NCBI GenBank assembly: GCA_020698575.1
Contig: CM036243.1
Span: 21,712,403-21,776,402, forward strand
From: Bostrychus sinensis
Taxonomy: Eukaryota; Chordata; Actinopteri; Gobiiformes; Eleotridae
Direction of reading: 5' to 3'
Length of the DNA: 64,000 nucleotides
Position 1 is the first letter of the stretch. Each line of letters begins with the position of its first letter. Under the pieces are notes generated by a model that was not told the DNA's origin, did not search any database, and saw only the letters and a list, made by a program, of their open reading frames with translations. This document shows positions 56,468 to 64,000 of the stretch, piece by piece. The translations under genes and the position numbers were made by a program.

Positions 56468-57629
56468 TAAGAGGGATTTGAACAATTCAGTTCTTCATTA
56501 GGCCTTTAATTCTTTACTTTGTGAAAACCAGTCGGTCATGGATCTGTCATTTGTTTACTTCCAGTTAAATTCAGTTTTATTTAGGGGCAGTGTCTGGCTG
56601 TCTAAAATTAACTGATACATTTCTGATTTTATTTTTTAGCCATATGCCCTCATTTGTTAATGGTCCTTAGTCCACATTCCTACTTATTTCAATTAAACTG
56701 TGAGACTGTGAGTAAGACAGGGCATTTAATATTTGTGATACAGATTTTTGGCATGTGCCCCTAAATTTTCTGCTTGTGCCTAGGGTTGCAAAATTCCGGG
56801 AATTTTCAAAGTTGGAAATTTTCCATGGGAATAAAAGGGAATTTATGGGAATAATTTGGGAACTTACACAATTCAAAGCTCTCCCATGACAGGGCAATAT
56901 ACTATAGCATAAAAACACAAACACACTTTAATATCTCTGTTATTCCTCAGTCACATGTACATGTGGTACATGTAGTAACCTGCTTTGCATACACTTCTAT
57001 GCACTCTGCATCTCCCTATCACATGCACAGCTGATCTCCACAACACTACCAAACTCAAGACTGCAGACTCCATATTTCTGGTTAGCTCAACTATTAGGGT
57101 TGTAAAAATGTATTTTGTGGTATCTTTAGATATTTTGGGGGCACAATATTAAGCATCATAATTCTTTATGGGTATCAATACATTTGTCACAAAATCATGC
57201 ATAATTAATGAACTACATCTGTTCTGGTGACAGGCCTATCAACACTTGTTTGGCTGCAGTTCCCAGGGTGGCCACTGGGGCTGGTGCCGTTTTTTGAGCA
57301 GATTAATGTAATGTGGTGTTTTTCCACTGATTAAACTGTGTCAGCTCAGCACATGTTCTCTCTTTTGAGCAATTTACATTCTGTTTGACTGTGCCTCTAT
57401 AAAACAGGTGGGTGTTTGCTGTGTACTGAGGACAACTCTGTTGTAGTTTGAAATGAAATATAATTGCAGAATTGTATTGACCTTTGTACCAAAAGTTTAA
57501 TTTGCTTATTGGCAATATAGCTGCTATGAAATGCTAAATGCTAATACCTAAAAGCCAAGCTAAGACCTTGGTGCATAAATCAACCTTACTTTAAAATTAA
57601 GTAGCAGAAAATATTGCAAAAGTCAATAC

Positions 57630-58313
57630 TTAAAGTTACACTGTGTAACTTTTCTCCTAAATATGTGGGGCATACTGACTTGTTTTTGTGATTTTTTGAG
57701 CGATTATAAGGCCTGAGGCACGATCTGTTGCTCTGAGCGGGGCTTCCGTACTGAGAAACCGACCTCGCAACTTGGCCGGGAGCGCTCCGCTGTTGAGGAA
57801 GAGTCACGTGACAGGGAACGACTTGAGGCGCAGGTATAACCAGGAAGCTACTTTTAGCGTTGTTATTTTCGCCAGTTCGTCAGGGCCGAAGGACACAAGA
57901 AGATGAAGACAATGTCGGACGAGGCGAGAAAAAGAAAATGTGAAAGGGACCGCACCAGATCGCAGACAAGAGTCAACATCGGAGAGACTTTTGCTCGCTG
58001 GCGTCAGATGAGAGACAGAGAAGGCTGCAAATCGGATCACGTTTTTGCATCTTTATTGTTGGGCAGGTAAATTAGCCTCTTTATTTTTTCTTTAGAACGT
58101 GTTTTTTCATAGTTATTAGTTGTTTTTACTGCGACCATTGCGCGATATTTGTTGATAAGCTAACGCTAGCGCTAACTCTATAGAAGATCCAGTGCAAATT
58201 TCCAAAGGTAGCAGAAGGAGGAGGGGCCCTAGTGTTTACGTTTTGCGACGGTGCAGTGGCACCTGTGGCCTCTAGAGGCGCAAGACCGGGAATCTTACAC
58301 AGTGTAACTTTAA
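57630..58313 (+). mobile_element. TTAA-flanked MITE with a small basic ORF
   Basis: TTAAAGTTACACTGTGTAA at 57630-57648 is repeated inverted and perfect at 58295-58313, with TTAA as the outermost bases at each end, the target type of piggyBac-like elements. The interior carries a short exon-like ORF at 57903-58069. Confidence 0.82.
57903..58069 (+). CDS. Small basic ORF inside the MITE, ending at a splice-donor-like site
   Basis: Reads MKTMSDEARKRKCERDRTRS, then QTRVNIGETFARWRQMRDRE and GCKSDHVFASLLLGR. It is followed directly by GTAAAT, a plausible donor, so it could be a first coding exon. From memory, similar short Arg/Lys-rich exons recur in fish genomes as repeat-associated predicted proteins of unknown function. 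CACGTG-containing sequence (GTCACGTGAC, near 57803-57812) lies just upstream. I do not know its function, and no downstream exon was found. Confidence 0.45.
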
Positions 58314-58875
58314 AAAAGTACTGTTTCTTATGCTTCATCAGTCATTATAATGTTTCTTTATTTATATATGGTTTCCAAATTTGAAAATTCCCAAACCTCC
58401 CGTGTAAAGTTTCCAGAAAATTTCCAGAAATTTACCTGAAATTTTCTGCCCCTTTTCAACCCTACTTGTGCCCCTAAAAATTTTCAGTCAGAGGCTACAG
58501 TGCTCCTGGCAGAAAAGGTTAGTCTGGAGCCCTGCACATTGAAAAAAAAAACAACCGTTTGAAAACCACTGGTTTAGAGTAAAATGTTTAGAGAAGTCAT
58601 CTCATAGCCCTTGCTTTTAAAAAACAGTATATGAAGTTTTACTAAAACATTTAACCAGCACTGTTATGGCAAGCACTGATAGCCAATTTGGCCAGTAATG
58701 TTTGAGAACACTGGTAATAGGAGCTGTAATAGTTGTTGTTTTTGTGACATTTTAAAGTTTGTTTTTAAGAGTATTTTATTTCTTGTTCATAATCAATGAA
58801 TACAGGCTGTATTGGCCTGACATCAGTCCATTTTAATTGATTGATATTTATTTTACATGTTTTTTGTGCTTGATG

Positions 58876-59040
58876 AAAGCGTAGGCCAGAGAAAACCTAT
58901 ACATACGCAAAGACATTGGAAAAAACTGCCAACTTCAGTCCAGTCCATACAGAGAAGCCCTGTCATTACTGGGAATCAAACACAGGACCTTTTTGACATG
59001 AGGCAGGGGTGCCACTCTGCCACTGTGCCTCCAAGAGGGA
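58876..59040 (-). repeat. tRNA-derived SINE remnant
   Basis: On the - strand: GGCACAGTGGCAGAGTGGCA (A-box-like), CCTGCCTCATG, then TGTGTTTGATTCCCAG (B-box-like), then TGGACTGGACTGAAGTTGGC and a body part TTTGCGTATGTATAGGTTTT. This order is that of fish tRNA-headed SINEs. Degenerate. Confidence 0.7.
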
Positions 59041-59626
59041 ATGCAATGATCTTTTTAAGTTAGACAATATGAACAATCAGAAGCAATTTTCTTGGGTTAC
59101 AGCTGGAGAATATAAGGGGATGTACAGAGTTATGACAAATATGCCATTTTCTTCATTAAGAGTCTGGTGCGATCCAGTCTTTAATGAGGACACTTGGCCT
59201 ACGTGCCTCCTAGAGTAAACACAGCCTTCCCAATCTGCCCCTCTGAGCTTTCAGCCTGTCGCAGGCATCAGACAAACAGGTGCTACATGTGGAGACGGCT
59301 TGTTTAAGGCTGAGACAGCCATTCATCTTATTCCTCATCACTCCTCTGTACTGCTCATACTATGTTCACTCAGTATAGCCCAGCATTTCTCAATGGACAC
59401 GCTCACTCTCTCAATAACCCTTCCCGAGGCTCCTGGCTACAGACCAAATATGCAAAGCAATGTTTTTATTAGGTAGCGCTGCATGAGACCCTAAACTGCA
59501 TGCAGCGGTTTTAAGAAATAAAATTGAGCAGGTCTCCTCATGACATCTTTTAGATTAAGCCAAATTCTATAATTATCTTCAGCTTTATCTAGTACAAGAA
59601 TTCTTTTAAGCAGCAATTGGTCTATT

Positions 59627-59755
59627 GTGGTGTATGGTGGTAGAGTGGTTATTGTGCCTGCCTCGCAGAAAAAAAGATGGTTTGAACACCCAGGCAAGCA
59701 GCCTACTATCTCCCTCAATGTAATCTAAATTGCCCAAAGTGAATGAAAGTACTGA
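59627..59755 (+). repeat. tRNA-derived SINE remnant
   Basis: GGTGGTAGAGTGGTTATTGT (A box), GCCTGCCTCGCAG, GGTTTGAACACC (B box), then CTAAATTGCCCAAAGTGAAT as in the 3' part of fish SINEs. It is not a functional tRNA. Confidence 0.72.
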
Positions 59756-61117
59756 TAACGCCAAAACAGACAAGCTTTTCAATTACTCTAGGTCGGCGTT
59801 ATTCAAACTTTTTCACACCAAGGACCACTTTATCATAAAAAAAAGCAAATCACCTAACCTGCAAACCAGCCTTCACCACTCCAACAACACTATGCACCCT
59901 TAGTTGTTATTTAAAAATAACTAACTACTAACATTTTATTTATTTAGGTGATATTACAATGAGGCTTCAATTTATTCCTTAAATGACTCGTGTGAAATAT
60001 TTACAGCTATGAACAAAGTTGCAGTCATTTGCATTGTAAACCTGTTAAAAGAGAAATCTCGTCCACTGAGGATAGACTGGATAAGGCCAAATTCTCCAGA
60101 TTCATCTAAAACTTTGAATGAAACCTGTTACCAGTGACTGAAAGAGTCTGGTGCAGCTCAGACTAGACTGGCCTCATGTCTCTGCTGTTACAGACGGATT
60201 CTAAAGTGAAGGATTCTGTACAATGCTTATGATTTCTCTTGCAAAGGCATTTATAATTTCCACTCTAACGGCTGTTGATTTTGAACTTTGGTTAGACTCA
60301 CATCATTTTACATGGCTCTAAACTAACCTTTTCACTGGTAGTACTGGTGCAACCAGACAAATGTAAAGGCAAATTTGAACATATTGAGCAGATAGAGGCT
60401 GCAGAAAACATTTTTCAACAAATTTTTAAAATTCTGAGCAGCCGATGGTCAATAACTAGCACAAACCTGCCCTGGAGCTGCTGCTTTATGTCCCTGCCTG
60501 CTCTCGGAGAGCACGGGACAGAACCGAGGCGCAGCAGTGTGTGTATTTGCAAACGCCAATGCAAATAGAGCTACAGCTAACCCGCTAACAGTTACGTCAA
60601 AAGCATTGAGTTTGGAGTCTGCCTGTGGCTTGTTACGCGGAGAAAACTGTGCGTTTTGTGGCTTAAACTGCACCAAATGGCTGCTAATGGAAAGAGAAAG
60701 TAAAAAGGCAGCCCATGTGTCCATGTGTCTGGGAAGAGCACCTTTCATCGTTGTCTTCTCTGCTCTCTTGTGCAAGTTTTCTTCGTTCAGACGTTGTAAA
60801 AACTGGCTGCAGGAGCTGTCTGCTCTTTAGTCCACTGTGTTTCAACCTGGTTTGGCTGCGCGTTATGCGGACGCAGGCGCTGCACCCGTGAACGCGCACT
60901 AAAGGCACCAATTAAGAAAAGCTGATTTTTACATCAGCGGAGCATTCAAACAAAGCCACACAGACACTGGGCACACATTAAAGGCCAATATTGCAACAAA
61001 ACCTCTTCTAAAACAAAAATAAGTAGAATTTTGTTGTACTTTTACATTTACAAAGGCTACAGTATTTTTCAAGTGGAACTAATAATAGCCTGCATACATT
61101 ACTACATTGAAGACCAC

Positions 61118-61192
61118 GTTATCGGTATCGGCCATGATTGGCCATGAAAGGCTGATCGGCCTCAAAAATCCTGATCGGAGCACCCTTAAATA
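61118..61192 (-). repeat. hAT MITE end fragment
   Basis: On the - strand: TAAGGGTGCTCCGATCAGGA, TTTTTGAGGCCGATCAGCC, resembling terminal sequence of hAT MITEs. No second end was found. Confidence 0.55.
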
Positions 61193-61220
61193 TAGCCATT
61201 TTTTTGGTAATGATTATAGT

Positions 61221-61800
61221 GACAGTGAGAACAATTAAAGATGAGTTTTTTGAGAAAACCAATAAAGTCCATCTCACTCACACAGTTTGTGCAGGTAGCA
61301 CCTGAGGAGAGCTACAAAATGCTTTTGGATTTTTTGTTTTACGAGGTTCTATGCCAGAGATCTGAGCAAAATATTTTCATTGCCTCTTCTCAGGCTGAGA
61401 TAAAGTGTTTTTGGATGTCTCCTATGAACTGTAGAGTAAGTTTATGTCTAAACTGCTAAAAGATGGTTTGGGAACACTCTTGAGCCGGTTCTCAGGACTT
61501 CCCAAAGCATCTTAAGGCCAAATCTCACAGATCTGTAGCAGGGCTGCCACAATGTCCTTAAATGAATTGGACAGTGAGAACAGATAAAGATAAGTTTTTT
61601 GAGAAAACCAATAAGGTTATCTCAATCAAACTTGCTGTGCAGGTAGAGCTTAGGGAGAGCTAAAAAATATTTTTAAATTGCTTGTTCTATGAGGTTCTAT
61701 GCCAGAGACATGAGCAAAATATTTTTATTGCCGCTTCTCAGGCTGACAAAGTGTTTTTTGAGGTTAAAATGAACTGCAATGTAACAGTCTAAACTAGAGA
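61221..61800 (+). repeat. Two direct repeat copies, period about 349 bp
   Basis: Copies start at 61221 and 61570 (GACAGTGAGAACA...). Shared blocks: GTTTTTTGAGAAAACCAATA, GTGCAGGTAG, GAGGTTCTATGCCAGAGA, TGAGCAAAATATTTT and CTTCTCAGGCTGA. Non-coding. Confidence 0.85.
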
Positions 61801-63811
61801 CCTGCAGCGAGCGCAAAATCCCGCGGGACCCAAACCAAATCCTCCGGGATTGAGCAATATTGACGTGGTCTCATGTGGGAGCTGGGGGTCAAGCAAAAAC
61901 ATACAGGGTCCCAAACGTGCCGAGAATTTTGCGTGCACGATCATACTCGTCTTTAAGGTAGCAGTCATATCTACATGTGGGCAAGTATGCAACTTTCACT
62001 GGGCATTAGGATAACATGCTGTCGTGAAAAGCAGCAGAGAAAGTAAACAAACAGACTAGAGCACGGAGAGTGAAACTGAGAGCCACGCTTTTTATCCTTT
62101 GCGCTATGAAACACAAAATCTGTAGCCCAATAACAAACACAGCACATGAACCCAGAGCTTTAACAGCCCATAAACACGAGTTAGCTTTATGCTCCTCTCC
62201 TGAATGCTGTGTGTGACTGTGGCGTGTGTCAGTTCAAGCAGGACAAACCGGTGCCCCGTGGAAAACCCCGTCATATTATTATTTCTTGGGACCCGTGGGG
62301 ACCCATGAGAATCCCTCAGGCAGTCAGGTAGATGTCAAAACCGGTATTGAAAAGTCAGTCAGTCAGTATGGAAGCTGGGGTCCTTCAGTCACATGGTTGC
62401 CCAAACATGTGCCTAACCAAAAGTCATTAAAGGGCAAGAATCAGCCAATTGACTAAAGGTAAAAATCGCCATTGGTCGATCTCTACTGATGTGGCTCCTC
62501 CCTGCTTTGCACTGTCACAGTAACACAGACTACTGTTTAGTCTAATATGTTTAATGAGCAGTTTATTCAGACAAACTGGTGCAAACCTGCTCCCTTTGGT
62601 CTTAAACCAACATTAAAGCTACAAACCTATTTATTTACAAGCATAAATAATCCAATAATTTAACAGCACACGAATAGTTCAGCCAAGTTTATGTATTATA
62701 ATTGGCCTATGTTAGACCACAAAGTGAAAATACAACCCTCTAGCCTTATGTTTTATTTCATATTATATCATTATTTCATAATGATCTGTATGGCCACAAA
62801 TCAACCAGAGCTGGTAGTGGTACACCTGTGACAGTACCTGGGCCGTGGGGAGGGAGGGCTCTTACAGGGACAGGGACCTAATCTAAGCATATCTCACAGA
62901 GTCAGATGAGTTTCTTCAAATAGGGTTTTTTCAATAGTTATTGCGTTTTCTGACCAACAAAAAGTAAGATGCTGATCTAGAGGACTCCTAAATTAATTCG
63001 AAAACAAATAAATAAATAAAAATACGGGCCCTTTACGTTTTTAAAGAAAAACAGTAAGATTTTTTTTTTAAATAAACAAGGGGACATGCAAGGTGACAGT
63101 AACATGCAGTGTCATTGGCTGACACACAGGCGAAGTGAGGAGGAGAAGAGGCGGACTTATGAGAATTCAGGGCGCACTGCAGCAGAGCTGGAAAAGATAT
63201 TAGTATCATTCATTTAGCCATTTACACTAACACTAAATTTGTGGTCTTGTAGTTCTTGTTGATAGCGTTAGGCGAAGGAAAACTAATAGGCGCTTTTCCA
63301 CTAGGAAGGGGTGCCAGCACGGTTAAGCAGTCTAGAACAGTTAGTGGGGGGCACTGCTGCAAGAGAGAATCCTCACTTGAGCAAAAACAAGCCAAAGGAC
63401 AGAAATAAAAAAGAAAGTTATTTTTAATCAAATGAATACTTGTCCTTGTTATAAACAGCCATATTCCAAGAGAGGACAAGCTGAATGTTGTAGCGACTTT
63501 TTCAAAAAATAAAGCTAAACTTGAAAAAAATCATGAAACTCTCACACACTGTCTAACTTTTCATTAAGTAATTTATTGAGCAACGTTTCGGTCTGTCAGA
63601 ACTTGTTGCGCAATAAATGATGTCATGAAGAATGAGACAGTGTGCAGGAATTTCATGATCATACGCACGATTCATACGCACCTGTCGTCATCTCAGGTGT
63701 GCAGAGATTAGCTTAGAACAAAAAAATAAAGCTAGCAAATGTTAGTAACAGCTGTTTCCAGTTTGGCACAGTACGACTCTAGCTTTGCCAATATAAACAT
63801 TTATCATTTAG

Positions 63812-64000
63812 AAAAAAATGATTGCTTTACTGCAGCCTGAAAAGCTCAAAACCGCAATAAAAAGATGTTGCTCAGTTCTCTGGCATATAGAAGCTTGTAG
63901 AACAAAATTTTAAAAAGCATTTTGAAGCTCTCCCCAAGCTCTACTTGCACAGCAAGTTTGAGTGAGATAGCCTTATTGATTTTCTCTAAAAACACATCTT
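63812..64000 (-). repeat. Inverted third copy of the 61221 repeat, cut by the window edge
   Basis: On the - strand: TTTTTAGAGAAAATCAATAA, GGCTATCTCACTCAAACTTG, CTGTGCAAGTAGAGCTTGGG, GCCAGAGAACTGAGCAACAT and CTTTTCAGGCTGCAG, matching the copy at 61570 more closely than the copy at 61221. Confidence 0.82.

Larger units (their letters stand above)
56781..58464. mobile_element. hAT-type element with perfect 8-bp target duplication, carrying a nested TTAA element
   Basis: The ends TAGGGTTGCAAAATTCCGGG and, reversed, TAGGGTTGAAAAGGGGCAG share the TAGGGTTG start. CTTGTGCC flanks both sides exactly (56773-56780, 58465-58472). Internal sequence near each end repeats AATTTTC/GGAAATTT motifs. No transposase. 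A smaller element is inserted at 57630-58313. Confidence 0.85.
49499..64000 (-). other. crebbp intron 1 (partial), transposon-rich
   Basis: No exon of crebbp or of another gene could be supported here. The first CREBBP exon (MAEN..., PKRxKL) was looked for on the - strand and not seen, so it is presumed to lie beyond 64000. The stretch holds the repeats listed separately. 49499-51240, 59220-59620, 59840-61110 and 62470-63540 show no clear feature beyond scattered hAT-type ends (for example TTTGGCACAGCCCTA at 50928-50942, and a TAGGTCGG...TTCAAACTTTTTCAC end at 59789). Confidence 0.6.

Noticed and set aside
59627..59700. Possible tRNA gene
   Set aside because: A- and B-box-like motifs are present but no cloverleaf can be formed, and the 3' part matches SINE bodies.
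60449..60830. Overlapping ORFs of about 100 codons on both strands
   Set aside because: No family similarity, splice context or codon pattern supports a gene; this is probably GC-richer unique intron sequence.

Overview
The window is nuclear DNA of a vertebrate, almost certainly a teleost fish. Three protein-coding genes can be rebuilt exon by exon with GT-AG introns and consistent splice phases, and all three have clear vertebrate orthologues: mcrip2 (+ strand, 1022-3651), slx4 (- strand, 12568-4241) and crebbp (- strand, 49498-15295, exon 2 to the last exon). The introns carry transposon families typical of fish: Tc1/mariner elements, hAT elements, PIF/Harbinger-like elements with TAA duplications, a TTAA element, tRNA-headed SINE remnants and a non-LTR reverse transcriptase fragment.

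Layout. 1-1021: upstream region of mcrip2 with an AAT microsatellite and a CpG-rich promoter-like stretch. 1022-about 4250: mcrip2, five exons, 143 codons, complete. 4241-12568: slx4, 13 coding exons, 1,691 codons, complete, convergent with mcrip2; the only mcrip2 poly(A) signal found lies a few bases from the slx4 stop codon. 12569-15294: slx4 promoter region with a GTCACGTGAC palindrome, then the crebbp 3' UTR. 15295-49498: crebbp exons 2-31. 49499-64000: interpreted as crebbp intron 1, mostly layered transposon remains; exon 1 was not found and probably lies beyond the right edge.

The three genes act in different processes. Mcrip2 is a small co-repressor and stress-granule associated protein. 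Slx4 is the scaffold for structure-specific DNA-repair nucleases. Crebbp is a lysine acetyltransferase and transcriptional co-activator. Their adjacency is genomic and is not evidence of a pathway.

The strongest anomaly is a one-base excess in the last crebbp exon (2,254 nt). It separates the ZZ/TAZ2 region from the NCBD and C terminus in different reading frames. Other points of interest are two copies of one Harbinger-like element, each split by a different transposon; a hAT mosaic; a small basic ORF followed by a splice donor inside a TTAA element that sits in a hAT element with a perfect 8-bp target duplication; a long-armed foldback element; and a three-copy direct and inverted repeat at the right edge. 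I found no CRISPR array, operon, rRNA, intact tRNA or bacterial-type system.
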